From Ruminococcaceae bacterium UBA3323 (GTDB lineage: Bacteria; Bacillota; Clostridia; Oscillospirales; Acutalibacteraceae): DNA of 27,483 bases. Positions 8,397 through 16,621 of this stretch are shown one piece after another. Under the pieces are notes generated by a model. That model had not been told where the DNA came from. It searched no databases and saw nothing but the letters and a program-made list of their open reading frames with translations. Each line of letters begins with the position of its first letter. Position 1 is the stretch's first letter. The stretch is from the NCBI GenBank assembly GCA_002361935.1, contig DESD01000020.1, forward strand, positions 1-27,483, given 5' to 3'. The position numbers were made by a program, and so were the translations under genes.

Positions 8397-9674
8397 TTAT
8401 TCAATAACTGCTGAATCAACAATTAAATCAACAGCCTTGTTTCTTGCTACATCCTCTGTAATGCGGGCAACTGAAACAGCTTTCTTAACCTGCTCTGCAT
8501 CCATGCCATAGCTTGCACCGATTTTTTCTGCCTCTGCATTGATTTCATCTTCAGTTGGTTCAATCTTCTCAGCAGCAATAACAGCTGTAAGTGCAAGAGA
8601 TAATTTAACCTGCTTTTCAGCACCCTCACGAAGAGATGCTTTAAAGGTTTCCTTATCCTGACCCATATACTGAAGATATGTATCCAGATCAATGCCGCTG
8701 TTCTGAAGCTGATATGAATATTCCTGCATCATTTCGTCATTTCTCTGTGCAAACATGCACTCCGGAATTTCAACCTCCATACCCTCAACAACCTGCTCAA
8801 GAAGCTGGTTTTCTATATCGGTTTTAGCATCTGCTTCTTTCTTTTCTTCGATTTTCTTCTTGATATCAGCCTTAAGCTCATCAAGTGTATCAAATTCGGA
8901 AACATCCTTTGCAAATTCATCATCAAGCTCAGGAAGCTCTGTTGCTTTGATTTCATGAATTTTACATTTGAAAACAGCATCCTTTCCTGCAAGTTCTGCT
9001 GCATATTCTTCAGGGAATGTTACATTAACATCAAATTCTTCGTCAATCTTGTGACCTGCAACCTGCTCTTCAAATCCCGGAATAAAGCTGCCTGAACCAA
9101 GTTCAAGAGGATAATTTTCGCCCTTACCACCCTCAAAAGCAATACCGTCTGCAAAGCCTTCAAAGTCAATTGTAGCAGTATCACCCATTTCAGCTGCTCT
9201 GTCTGTAACATCAATAAGACGGGAGTTTCTTTTCTGCATCTGAGCGATTTCATTATCAATATCCTCATCTGAAGCCTCAACAGGAAGCTTAACAGCCTTA
9301 AGGCCTTTATAATCACCAAGCTTTACTTCAGGATATGTAGTTACAGTCATAGTAATTTCAACACCCTCAGCCTTGCTCATTACAGGAACATTTACATCAG
9401 CTGTATCAACTACATTGAGTTCTGCCTCTTTGAATGCTGCAGCAACTGTTTCAGGATAAAGCATATCAAGAGCCTGTTCAAAGAAGGTTGCCTCGCCATA
9501 CATTTTTTCAACCATACCCATAGTTGCCTTGCCTTTTCTAAAGCCGGGAAGCTGAATGTTCTTTCTTTCTTTTAAGAAAGCTTTTTTGCATGCTTCACAA
9601 AAATCTTCACTGCTGATTGTGATTGCAAGTTCATAAGTGTTTACATCCTTTTTATTAGATGATTTAAGCGCCAT
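8397..9674 (-). CDS. tig: Trigger factor, ribosome-associated chaperone
   Basis: Trigger factor binds near the ribosomal exit tunnel through L23 and holds nascent chains. The 425-residue chain has the N-terminal ribosome-binding domain with GFRKGKA (44-50), an FKBP-type prolyl isomerase domain (about 164-245, including GDTATIDFEGF and LGSGSFIPGFEE), and a helical C-terminal chaperone domain. The family signature GFRxGxxP has Thr51 where Pro is usual, a minor deviation. AAGGAGG is placed 8-9 bases before the ATG. It leads the tig-clpP-clpX operon, with a consensus promoter about 90 bases upstream. Confidence 0.96.
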   Translation of the reverse strand: MALKSSNKKDVNTYELAITISSEDFCEACKKAFLKERKNIQLPGFRKGKATMGMVEKMYGEATFFEQALDMLYPETVAAAFKEAELNVVDTADVNVPVMSKAEGVEITMTVTTYPEVKLGDYKGLKAVKLPVEASDEDIDNEIAQMQKRNSRLIDVTDRAAEMGDTATIDFEGFADGIAFEGGKGENYPLELGSGSFIPGFEEQVAGHKIDEEFDVNVTFPEEYAAELAGKDAVFKCKIHEIKATELPELDDEFAKDVSEFDTLDELKADIKKKIEEKKEADAKTDIENQLLEQVVEGMEVEIPECMFAQRNDEMMQEYSYQLQNSGIDLDTYLQYMGQDKETFKASLREGAEKQVKLSLALTAVIAAEKIEPTEDEINAEAEKIGASYGMDAEQVKKAVSVARITEDVARNKAVDLIVDSAVIE

Positions 9675-9766
9675 AATTATATGACCTCCTTAATTATTTT
9701 ATAAATCAATAAATTTTATACATAAAAATTGCACAAACTTTTGTTTTATGCCGTTTTCGTTCAAGT

Positions 9767-9795
9767 ATTATATCACATATAATACGTATTTTCAA
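9767..9795 (-). promoter_or_regulatory. Promoter of tig-clpP-clpX
   Basis: On the minus strand TTGAAA (9790-9795), a 17-base spacer and a perfect TATAAT (9767-9772) preceded by TGA (extended -10) form a very good sigma-A promoter. Initiation near 9760 gives a leader of about 86 bases before the tig ATG. No CIRCE inverted repeat or CtsR box is seen around it. Confidence 0.85.
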
Positions 9796-9828
9796 GGCAA
9801 TTTATGCTAATTATTATTCAGCTATCCG

Positions 9829-10512
9829 TTATTTTAAAATAAGATACGGAGTAAAATTCAATCTGTCACAGGAAATGAGCTTAAAATCAATGTTTTCCCG
9901 ATTACCGTCCACAGCATATTTGGCAGCGTCACCGTGAAGATGACCGTAATAGCATTTCTGAATACCATATTCATGCAGAACGGAAATTATTTCTTTGCAT
10001 TCCGTATTCACTGTTAACGGAGGATAATGAAGAAAAACAATTTTTTCATCACACGCTGCACTGTCAAGGCTTGCTTTTAAACGAAATACTTCCCTGTTTA
10101 ATATTTTTTCATCGTGATCTTCTTCGCTTTCAAACAGCCATCCTCTTGAACCGCAGACCGAAATATTATTGTAGCGTACAGAATTATTATGAAGAATTTT
10201 TATAGATTTAAAATTATTTTCTTCAATAAAGGCATTCATTTTTGACATTGTATTCCACCAATAATCATGATTGCCCTTGCATATTATTTTATTTCCGTTT
10301 AATTTATCTATAAACTGAAAATCAGCCTTTAGTTCATCAAAGTTCATTGCCCAGCTGATATCACCGGCAATAACAACGGTATCTTTTTCGGATACAAGTT
10401 TATTCCAGTTTTTTTTCAATTTTTCTGTATAATTATTCCAGCCCTCAAAAGTATCCATCGGCTTGTTTGTTCCGAAGGATAAATGAGTGTCGGCAATAGC
10501 AAAAAGAGCCAT
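9829..10512 (-). CDS. Calcineurin-like metallophosphoesterase (COG1768-like)
   Basis: The 227-residue protein has the dinuclear-metal phosphoesterase motifs: DTH (Asp8, His10), GDISW (Asp51), GNHD (Asn81-His82), His162 in FLHYPP, and the final GHLHG (His191, His193). It resembles the COG1768 predicted phosphohydrolase group. There is no signal peptide or membrane segment, so it is cytoplasmic. The substrate is unknown and could be a nucleotide, a phosphodiester or a protein phosphate. AAGGAGA is 5 bases before the ATG. It is transcribed away from the DUF1540 gene. I see no convincing terminator between its stop and the tig promoter, so some readthrough into tig is possible. Confidence 0.88.
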   Translation of the reverse strand: MALFAIADTHLSFGTNKPMDTFEGWNNYTEKLKKNWNKLVSEKDTVVIAGDISWAMNFDELKADFQFIDKLNGNKIICKGNHDYWWNTMSKMNAFIEENNFKSIKILHNNSVRYNNISVCGSRGWLFESEEDHDEKILNREVFRLKASLDSAACDEKIVFLHYPPLTVNTECKEIISVLHEYGIQKCYYGHLHGDAAKYAVDGNRENIDFKLISCDRLNFTPYLILK

Positions 10513-10573
10513 AATATCTCCTTGAATAAAATGAGTTTAAATGTAAAGAATAAAAATGAAGGGAGTGAAAACA

Positions 10574-10750
10574 ATGAACAACGAAATTAAAGGAATTAGC
10601 TGTGAAGCAAAAAACTGTATTCATCACGACAAGGCAAACGGCTGCACGGCAGGACACATTACTGTTGGTAACAGAAGTGCCGTAACTTCAACAGATACAA
10701 CATGTGAAACATTCCAGTGTGCTGATGATTGCGGCTGCGGATGCAAATAA
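10574..10750 (+). CDS. Small Cys-rich DUF1540 protein
   Basis: This 58-residue protein has eight cysteines (10, 15, 24, 44, 49, 53, 55, 57). The first part, ISCEAKNCIHHDKANGCTA, matches the DUF1540 pattern of two such metal-site-like clusters, and the end is a CGCGCK tail. The arrangement suggests a bound zinc or other metal, but no function is established for the family. GGGAG sits 9 bases before the chosen ATG at 10574. An in-frame ATG at 10556 lies upstream of that site and is less likely. It is the only gene on the plus strand here, divergent from the metallophosphoesterase gene and convergent with thrC, and ends at a shared terminator. I found no clear promoter in the 61-base divergent gap. 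Confidence 0.85.
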   Translation: MNNEIKGISCEAKNCIHHDKANGCTAGHITVGNRSAVTSTDTTCETFQCADDCGCGCK

Positions 10751-10772
10751 GAACAATTAAACAGTAATCAAA

Positions 10773-10807
10773 AACGGCTCTGAAGGAATAACCTTGAAAG
10801 AGCCGTT
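10773..10807. terminator. Bidirectional terminator between DUF1540 gene and thrC
   Basis: A 9-bp stem AACGGCTCT/AGAGCCGTT encloses a second small AAGG/CCTT stem. On the plus strand it is followed by AATTTTTTT and on the minus strand by TTTTT. It lies between the stops of two convergent genes, so one element probably serves both. Confidence 0.82.
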
Positions 10808-10814
10808 AATTTTT

Positions 10815-12311
10815 TTAAAGATTGAGGAGTTTGAATACCATTTCGCTCATATTTTCTTTATCACAAACATTGCTGAATCTGACTTTTTTATCCTTAAGGT
10901 TTGCAAGAGGTGCAGGGACATCAGCACCGGTTACCTCATTAAGCTTATCCACCATATTGAACTCATCAAGCTCAGGTGAATTTCCGCCGAGAACAGCAGA
11001 AAGAACACTCTTTGAAAACTTATAAGGTGAAGCTGTTGAATCAATTACAGTCGGAATATCATCATTTGTTTCGGCAACATAATTGTCATATACTTTAACT
11101 GCAACAGCAGTATGTGTATCACAAAGATAATTATACTTATCAAAATGATTTTTGATTGTATCATTAACTTCCTCTTCACTTGCAAATCCGGCATTGAATG
11201 TTGCCTGAATATCTTTAATAAGCATATCGGAAACCGTGTATTTGCCGCTTTCTGCAAGCTGCTTCATTAAATCGGCAACAACCTTGTCATTTTCTCCGCT
11301 CATATGATATAAAAGTCTTTCAAGGTTAGAGGAAATAAGAATATCCATGCTTGGAGAGGTTGTTGTATAAAAGCTTCTGTTTTTATCATATGTTCCTGTT
11401 TTAAGGAAATCGGTTAAAACATTGTTGGAATTTGAAGCACAGACAAGTGTTTTAATAGGAAGCCCCATTTTCTTTGCATAATAGCCTGCAAGAATATTGC
11501 CGAAGTTGCCTGTTGGTACAACAACATTGATTTCATCACCTGCTTTGATATTGTTCATGGAAATCATGTCGCAGTAGGTTGAGAAATAGTAAACAATCTG
11601 AGGAACAAGCCTGCCCCAATTTATTGAGTTTGCAGATGAAAACATCATATTTTTTTCTGCAAGCTGAGCCTTAATGTCTGCATCTGTAAAAATTTTTTTA
11701 ACTGCACTTTGTGCATCGTCAAAGTTGCCGTTAATTGCACATACAGCAACATTATTACCTTCCTGTGTTGTCATCTGAAGCTTTTGCATCGGAGAAACAC
11801 CGTCAACAGGATAGAAAACAAGTATTTTGGTATCGTCAACATCCTTGAAGCCCTCAAGAGCTGCCTTGCCTGTATCACCTGAGGTTGCAACAAGAATAAC
11901 AATTGTTTTGCCCTCTGCCGTTTTCTTTGCCGAAACCGTCATAAGATACGGAAGAAGTTGAAGAGCCATATCCTTGAAAGCACAGGTCGGACCATGCCAC
12001 AATTCAAGAATGTTTTTATTTCCGCTTATATTTACTGTCGGCGCAATAGAAGGAGAAGAAAACTTTTCAGCACTGTATGCACCCTCAACACAGTAATTGA
12101 GTTCTTCCTCCGTAAAGTCGGTTAAAAATTCTTTTAAAACGGTTTTGGCTCTGTCTATATAAGACATAGAAACCATTGAGCTGATTTTATCCATAGAAAA
12201 CTGAGGTAACTCGCAGGGAACGAAAAGACCGCCCTCTTCGCTGATGCCCTGTGCAATTGCCTGTGATGCCGTTACCTTTATTGATTTATCACGGGTAGAT
12301 GTATAAAACAT
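10815..12311 (-). CDS. thrC: Threonine synthase
   Basis: Threonine synthase is a PLP enzyme that turns O-phosphohomoserine into threonine in the cytosol. The 498-residue product has the PLP lysine in HGPTCAFKDMALQ (Lys113) and the TSGDTGKAALEGF phosphate/substrate loop. It also has PTGNFGNILAGYYAKKMGLP, which is typical of the longer thrC type. TAGGAGA lies 6-8 bases before the ATG. It follows yraN by 33 bases with no terminator between them, so it is probably at the end of the GH35-ylqF-rnhB-yraN-thrC transcript. It stops at the bidirectional terminator. hom and thrB are not nearby. Confidence 0.95.
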   Translation of the reverse strand: MFYTSTRDKSIKVTASQAIAQGISEEGGLFVPCELPQFSMDKISSMVSMSYIDRAKTVLKEFLTDFTEEELNYCVEGAYSAEKFSSPSIAPTVNISGNKNILELWHGPTCAFKDMALQLLPYLMTVSAKKTAEGKTIVILVATSGDTGKAALEGFKDVDDTKILVFYPVDGVSPMQKLQMTTQEGNNVAVCAINGNFDDAQSAVKKIFTDADIKAQLAEKNMMFSSANSINWGRLVPQIVYYFSTYCDMISMNNIKAGDEINVVVPTGNFGNILAGYYAKKMGLPIKTLVCASNSNNVLTDFLKTGTYDKNRSFYTTTSPSMDILISSNLERLLYHMSGENDKVVADLMKQLAESGKYTVSDMLIKDIQATFNAGFASEEEVNDTIKNHFDKYNYLCDTHTAVAVKVYDNYVAETNDDIPTVIDSTASPYKFSKSVLSAVLGGNSPELDEFNMVDKLNEVTGADVPAPLANLKDKKVRFSNVCDKENMSEMVFKLLNL

Positions 12312-12344
12312 AATGTATCTCCTATAAAATTAGTTTGTAATATT

Positions 12345-12698
12345 TTAATATAACTGAAACGCATTTTCAAGATGTTTTATAGATTTTATTTTGTTATTTT
12401 CAGTAAAAACCTCAACAACATCAAATCTTGGCTGTAATTTTGATTTGTTATAAGAAAGATATAGCTCTGCCGTTGCGGCTATTTTCTTTTGTTTATATTC
12501 ATCAACAAACTCAGATGGTGCTGCCAATGAATTTTCGTTTCGCATTTTAACTTCAATAAAGCATAAATATTTTTTATTCTTCATTATCAAATCAATTTCA
12601 CCGAAACGACTTCTGTAATTCGCTTCAAGAAGAACATATTTTTTCTTCTGCAGATAATCACAAGCCTTAAGCTCTGCAAGCTTGCCGATACTATTCAT
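12345..12698 (-). CDS. yraN: YraN family (UPF0102) nuclease-like protein
   Basis: The 117-residue protein has the UPF0102/YraN core: an N-terminal GKLAELKACDYL helix, then FGEIDLI (Glu34, Asp36) and FIEVK (Glu49, Lys51). These form the restriction-endonuclease-like PD-(D/E)xK type site. A role in DNA or RNA processing is suspected for the family but not proven. It overlaps the end of rnhB by 8 bases, with AAGGTG upstream inside rnhB. The rnhB-yraN pair is conserved in many bacteria. Length is normal. Confidence 0.9.
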   Translation of the reverse strand: MNSIGKLAELKACDYLQKKKYVLLEANYRSRFGEIDLIMKNKKYLCFIEVKMRNENSLAAPSEFVDEYKQKKIAATAELYLSYNKSKLQPRFDVVEVFTENNKIKSIKHLENAFQLY

Positions 12699-13299
12699 TG
12701 CTGTTAAGCACCTTTTTCAAAAACGATTTTCTGTGAACATCCGAAATGCCGTATTCATGGATTTTTTCATAATGAAGCTTTGTAGGATATCCCTTATGCC
12801 TTTCAAACGCATATTGCGGATATTGTTCTGCAAGCCTAAGCATATATCTGTCTCTTGAAACCTTGGCAATAATGGATGCAGCAGCGATGGATGCCGATTT
12901 TCCGTCCCCCTTAACAATTGACTGAACATCATTATCAAGCGGAGGAATCTGATTGCCGTCCACAAGTGCCAAATCGGGTTTAATTTTAAGACCGTTAACG
13001 GCTCTCTTCATTGCAAGAAAGGTTGCCTGAAGAATATTGATTTCGTCAATTTCCTTTTCTGTTGCAATGCCCACAGAATAGCATACACATTCATCAATAA
13101 TTTTATCGTAAAGCATATCGCGTTTTTTTTCTGACAGCTTTTTTGAATCGTTTACACCTTCAATAATATGTCCATCAGGCAAGATGACAGCGGCAGCAAA
13201 AACGGGACCTGCAAGAGGCCCTCTTCCTGCTTCGTCAACACCGCAAATTACATTGTAACCATTGTTTTTAGCTTCATTTTCATATAATAACCAATCCAT
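12691..13299 (-). CDS. rnhB: Ribonuclease HII
   Basis: RNase HII cuts RNA in RNA/DNA hybrids, including single ribonucleotides built into DNA. The 202-residue protein has CGVDEAGRGPLAGP (Asp22, Glu23), the third acid in ALVDGN (Asp114) and ASIIAKVSRDR (Asp150), which together form the DEDD metal site. The tail HRKSF is also typical. Its ATG overlaps the ylqF stop by one base (TAATG), with a weak ribosome binding site, so translation is probably coupled to ylqF. yraN overlaps its end. Confidence 0.95.
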   Translation of the reverse strand: MDWLLYENEAKNNGYNVICGVDEAGRGPLAGPVFAAAVILPDGHIIEGVNDSKKLSEKKRDMLYDKIIDECVCYSVGIATEKEIDEINILQATFLAMKRAVNGLKIKPDLALVDGNQIPPLDNDVQSIVKGDGKSASIAAASIIAKVSRDRYMLRLAEQYPQYAFERHKGYPTKLHYEKIHEYGISDVHRKSFLKKVLNSNE

Positions 13300-14168
13300 T
13301 ATCTCTGTGGCAGCTCAAGGCTTAAACGCCCAAGCTTTCCTCCTCTGAATTCATCACAAACTATTGCAGCGGTTCGCTCATAATTGATTTCTCCGCCTTT
13401 TATTAAAAATCCTCTTTTTTTGCCGATCATTTCAAGAATTTCCCATCCCTGTAAATCCTGAAAATCAGTAATTTTATATCTTTCCTCAATCATTTCAGGA
13501 TGCGTTTTGTTGAGAACATCAAGAAGCCTGCAAGAAAGGCTTTCAAGGTCAGTAACCTCATCTTTAACCGAGCCTATAAAAGCAAGCTTATCGCCTACCT
13601 CAGGGTCATCAAATTTTGGCCAGAGTACACCGGGTGTGTCCAAAAGCTCTATTCCGTTTCCGCAGTTGAACCATTGATTGTTTTTGGTAACCCCTGCCCT
13701 GTCTGCAACTATTGCTTTATTTTTACCTGCCATTCTGTTTATAAAAGAGGATTTGCCGGTATTCGGAATACCGACTACCATAAGCCTTATGGGCTTGCCT
13801 GCCATCCCTTTTGCTTCATTTCGTTCAATAATACGGCTTAAAGCCTTTTTGCATTCAGGAATAAACTGATTTAAGCCTTTTCCGCTTCTGCAGTCAACCG
13901 AAAGTGCATAAAAGCCTCTGCTTTTATAGTGTTCAATCCACATCTTGGTAGCTTTGGAATCTGCTACATCGCTTTTATTCAGCAGTATGATTCTCGGTTT
14001 GTTTTTAATTAAATCGTCAATCTCGGGATTTGAGCTTGAATATGGAATTCTTGCATCAACAATTTCAACAACACCATCTACTAAATTAAGGCTCTCTTTT
14101 ATTAATCGCCTTGTTTTAGCCATATGGCCGGGAAACCATTGCACATATTGTTTTTGAAAATCAGGCAT
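13299..14168 (-). CDS. ylqF: Ribosome biogenesis GTPase YlqF/RbgA
   Basis: RbgA is a circularly permuted GTPase that acts late in 50S subunit assembly. The 289-residue chain starts with the family signature QWFPGHMAKT and shows the permuted order: G4 NKSD (64-67) precedes G1 GIPNTGKS (133-140) and G3 DTPG (177-180), with a C-terminal RNA-binding extension. AAGGTAGTG lies before the ATG. It begins 22 bases after the GH35 gene and is followed by rnhB with a one-base overlap. In many Bacillota it lies directly after rplS, whereas here a GH35 gene is between them. Confidence 0.95.
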   Translation of the reverse strand: MPDFQKQYVQWFPGHMAKTRRLIKESLNLVDGVVEIVDARIPYSSSNPEIDDLIKNKPRIILLNKSDVADSKATKMWIEHYKSRGFYALSVDCRSGKGLNQFIPECKKALSRIIERNEAKGMAGKPIRLMVVGIPNTGKSSFINRMAGKNKAIVADRAGVTKNNQWFNCGNGIELLDTPGVLWPKFDDPEVGDKLAFIGSVKDEVTDLESLSCRLLDVLNKTHPEMIEERYKITDFQDLQGWEILEMIGKKRGFLIKGGEINYERTAAIVCDEFRGGKLGRLSLELPQR

Positions 14169-14190
14169 TTTATCACTACCTTATAATTTT

Positions 14191-15957
14191 TTATCCTAAA
14201 TCGTGCTTATCTGTAATGGAAACAGAGGGTTTCGAAAAGCCTTCCATTTCAAGCATAATGATTTCATTGTTTTCTTTTAAAAGAGCACCGGGAAGATATA
14301 ATGATTTCTGCGGACCAATTTCCCAGTATCTTCCTAAATTAAAACCATTAACCCAGACATAGCCCTTTTTAAAACCGTTCAGATGAACAAAGCAGTCATC
14401 ATTTGACTTCGCCTTAAAGCTGCCTTTAAGAAACAGCGGAGCATCCTTTTTGTCAGTATGATATTCAAGCTTTTCCAGATTATCAAGCGGGATTGTATAG
14501 ATATCATATCCCATCTGTCTTTGATTGCCTATGTATATATCGGTGATCCCTTTGCGGTCAATCATATGTTCACCGTAATTAACTCTTCCCATTGTGTCAA
14601 CAAGAACACCGATTTTTCGACGGTCTTTAATTGCCGACATAAGAAATTTTTCGGAATTCTTTTTTGAAAAAAGAGATTTCAGCCCTTTAGCCGTACTTTC
14701 TAAGCGGCTTATTCTTTTTTTGAATTTATCATCAAAATATACATAACCAAAATCATGAACATCTTTAATATTAAGCGGAGAAATATCATATTTTCCTTCA
14801 ATTTCGGTTTCATAATATATTAATCCGAAATTTTGATTAAAATATTCCATACTTTCGGGAACAGGAGCATAATGTTTTTCTGCAATATTGGAAAGATTAT
14901 CAAACAGAGAAGCATATTCTGTTAATTCGATATTGCCGATTGACTGTAGCTTCGGAGAAGGCGGCAATTCTCCCATTTGTATCCCCTGATGCTCACAGAG
15001 TATTTTTCTTACTTCGTGATAAGCAGGTGTATAATCGCCCCATTCATTCAAAAGCGCACAGTAATCATAGCTTGTTATGGTTGGTTCATATGATTTATTC
15101 TGATTTGCTCCCGCTGTAAATCCGAAATTTGTGCCTCCATGGAACATATAGAAGTTGAAGCTGGCACCTATATCAAGAAAATCCTTTATTTCTTTTCCGA
15201 CAGATGAAGCAGCACGGGTATGATGTTTATCTCCCCAATGATCAAACCAGCCGCACCAGAACTCACCGCACATATTCGGCCCGTCATTCTCAAAATCCTT
15301 TAAACAGTTGAATGCATTTTTTGCTTTTGAACCAAAATTGAGAACTTTATAAATATGAGGAAGCGAACCGCCTGAAAGCATGTTTTTCCAATTGCCGTCT
15401 GACGTGAAAAATAAAACATCTATGCCGCATTCTTTCATAAGGTTTTCGATAAACGTTAAGTATTCTTTATCATTACCGTATGAGCCATACTCATTTTCTA
15501 CCTGCATTGCAATAATATTTCCGCCATTTGTTTCAAGATAAGGAACAAGCATCGGAAGAAGTTTTTTATAGAATCTTTCAACACAAGCTAAATAATCCGG
15601 ATAATTACAGCGAATCTGCATATTTTTATCCTTCAGAAGCCATGCAGGCAATCCTCCGAAGTCCCATTCTGCACATATATATGGTCCCGGGCGGACAATA
15701 CAGTAAAGGCCAACCTTTTTTGCTGTTTCAATAAATCTAACTATATCGAGCATTCCGTCAAAACAAAACTCATTCGGCTGCAGCTCGTGGAGATTCCAGC
15801 AAACATAGGTTTCAACTGTATTAAAACCTGCAAGTTTAAGCTTGGTTAATCTATCTTCCCAATACTCAGGCAGAATTCTAAAATAATGCATAGCGCCCGA
15901 ATAAATTTTGAATGGCTTTCCATTCATATAAAATTCTTTGTTTTTAATTTCAAACAT
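14191..15957 (-). CDS. GH35 family beta-galactosidase, predicted cytoplasmic
   Basis: The 588-residue protein is a glycoside hydrolase family 35 enzyme, expected to release beta-linked galactose from the non-reducing end of oligosaccharides. The TIM barrel (about 5-325) has the acid/base in MQVENEYGSY (Glu156) and the nucleophile in MCGEFWCGWFDHWG (Glu232), plus FHGGTNFGFTAGA. The C-terminal part (about 380-580) contains a jelly-roll carbohydrate-binding-like region ending VWVNGFNLGRYW. There is no signal peptide, so it probably acts on imported sugars. It starts at ATG 15957 after GGGG and a consensus promoter, and lies between rplS and ylqF. No sugar transporter or regulator is adjacent. 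The exact linkage preference cannot be told from sequence. Confidence 0.9.
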   Translation of the reverse strand: MFEIKNKEFYMNGKPFKIYSGAMHYFRILPEYWEDRLTKLKLAGFNTVETYVCWNLHELQPNEFCFDGMLDIVRFIETAKKVGLYCIVRPGPYICAEWDFGGLPAWLLKDKNMQIRCNYPDYLACVERFYKKLLPMLVPYLETNGGNIIAMQVENEYGSYGNDKEYLTFIENLMKECGIDVLFFTSDGNWKNMLSGGSLPHIYKVLNFGSKAKNAFNCLKDFENDGPNMCGEFWCGWFDHWGDKHHTRAASSVGKEIKDFLDIGASFNFYMFHGGTNFGFTAGANQNKSYEPTITSYDYCALLNEWGDYTPAYHEVRKILCEHQGIQMGELPPSPKLQSIGNIELTEYASLFDNLSNIAEKHYAPVPESMEYFNQNFGLIYYETEIEGKYDISPLNIKDVHDFGYVYFDDKFKKRISRLESTAKGLKSLFSKKNSEKFLMSAIKDRRKIGVLVDTMGRVNYGEHMIDRKGITDIYIGNQRQMGYDIYTIPLDNLEKLEYHTDKKDAPLFLKGSFKAKSNDDCFVHLNGFKKGYVWVNGFNLGRYWEIGPQKSLYLPGALLKENNEIIMLEMEGFSKPSVSITDKHDLG

Positions 15958-15989
15958 AACTTTACCCCATAAATCTATTTTATAAAATA

Positions 15990-16018
15990 AATATATTATA
16001 AAACAAATATAATGTCAA
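15990..16018 (-). promoter_or_regulatory. Promoter of the GH35 gene (and probably ylqF-rnhB-yraN-thrC)
   Basis: On the minus strand a perfect TTGACA (16013-16018) is followed by 17 bases and TATATT (15990-15995). It lies between the rplS terminator and the GH35 start. I see no operator palindrome or cre-like site next to it. Confidence 0.75.
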
Positions 16019-16033
16019 GAAACTTATAAAAGG

Positions 16034-16059
16034 AAAACCGCTTCTGATGAAGCGGTTTT
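16034..16059 (-). terminator. Rho-independent terminator after rplS
   Basis: An 11-bp stem AAAACCGCTTC/GAAGCGGTTTT has a 4-base loop. On the minus strand it is followed by CCTTTTA, so the T run is interrupted. It starts about 14 bases after the rplS stop. Confidence 0.8.
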
Positions 16060-16072
16060 GACAGTTAAAAAC

Positions 16073-16414
16073 TTAGATATCTTCTTTAACTTTAGCGGCC
16101 TTACCAACTCTGTCTCTGAGGTAATAAAGCTTAGCACGGCGAACTTTACCGTGGCGAACAACCTGCACGGATTCAACATTAGCTGAGTTGAACGGGAATA
16201 CACGTTCAATACCAACGCCGTAAGAAACACGGCGAACAGTAAATGTTTTTGAAATGCCGGAGCCTTTAACAGCAATAACAGTACCTTCAAACATCTGAAC
16301 TCTTTCGTTTTTACCTTCACGGATACGAACACCAACTCTTACAGTGTCACCGATTTTGAATTCAGGAAGCTCTTTCTGCACACTGCCTGCTTCGATAATT
16401 TTGATTGCGTCCAT
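16073..16414 (-). CDS. rplS: 50S ribosomal protein L19
   Basis: L19 sits at the interface of the 30S and 50S subunits. The 113-residue product has the normal length and signatures: LPEFKIGDTVRVGVRI near the N-terminus, FEGTVIAVKG, the RRVSYGVGIERVFPF core and RAKLYYLRDRVGKAAKV at the end. AAGGAGG lies 9 bases before the ATG. Unusually for L19 genes, no rimM or trmD is next to it, and it has its own promoter, structured leader and terminator, so it is probably transcribed alone. Confidence 0.97.
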   Translation of the reverse strand: MDAIKIIEAGSVQKELPEFKIGDTVRVGVRIREGKNERVQMFEGTVIAVKGSGISKTFTVRRVSYGVGIERVFPFNSANVESVQVVRHGKVRRAKLYYLRDRVGKAAKVKEDI

Positions 16415-16465
16415 TTTAATTTCCTCCTTATTAATTTATCAGATGTTCATAACAATTTTTTGACA

Positions 16466-16526
16466 GAGGACCATCCACTTAAATGCCTAAACGCATAGCA
16501 TTTAACGCGTTGCAAGGACAGCAACG
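16466..16526 (-). promoter_or_regulatory. Probable L19 (rplS) autoregulatory RNA leader
   Basis: The 120-base rplS 5' leader holds two hairpins on the minus strand: CGTTGC/GCAACG (16508-16526, 7-base loop) and a perfect 8-bp TTAAATGC/GCATTTAA (16479-16505, 11-base loop). The flanking TGTTCCG, GCGTTAA and GTGGATGGTCCTC stretches resemble the L19 leader RNA of Bacillota (from memory, not searched). Such leaders are proposed to bind L19 and limit its own synthesis. Confidence 0.65.
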
Positions 16527-16542
16527 GAACAAATGCTTAGAT

Positions 16543-16571
16543 AATATATCATAAAGTGCCGTAAAATGCAA
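16543..16571 (-). promoter_or_regulatory. Promoter of rplS
   Basis: On the minus strand TTGCAT (16566-16571) is followed by a 17-base spacer and TATATT (16543-16548), with TGA before it as an extended -10. Initiation near 16536 puts both leader hairpins in the transcript. Confidence 0.75.
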
Positions 16572-16621
16572 GTATTTTATTCAAAAAAATATATATTCGA
16601 TTTCAAACACTTCAATCGGAT

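Noticed and set aside
9675..9828. CIRCE or CtsR heat-shock operator upstream of tig-clpP-clpX
   Set aside because: No 9-base inverted repeat with 9-base spacer or CtsR-type heptad repeat is seen.
16024..16335. Alternative-frame minus-strand open frame inside rplS
   Set aside because: It runs through the rplS terminator, and the other frame encodes a full-length L19.
16571..16621. Terminator after tarJ
   Set aside because: Only a 5-bp CGATT/AATCG stem followed at a distance by seven T; too weak to call.
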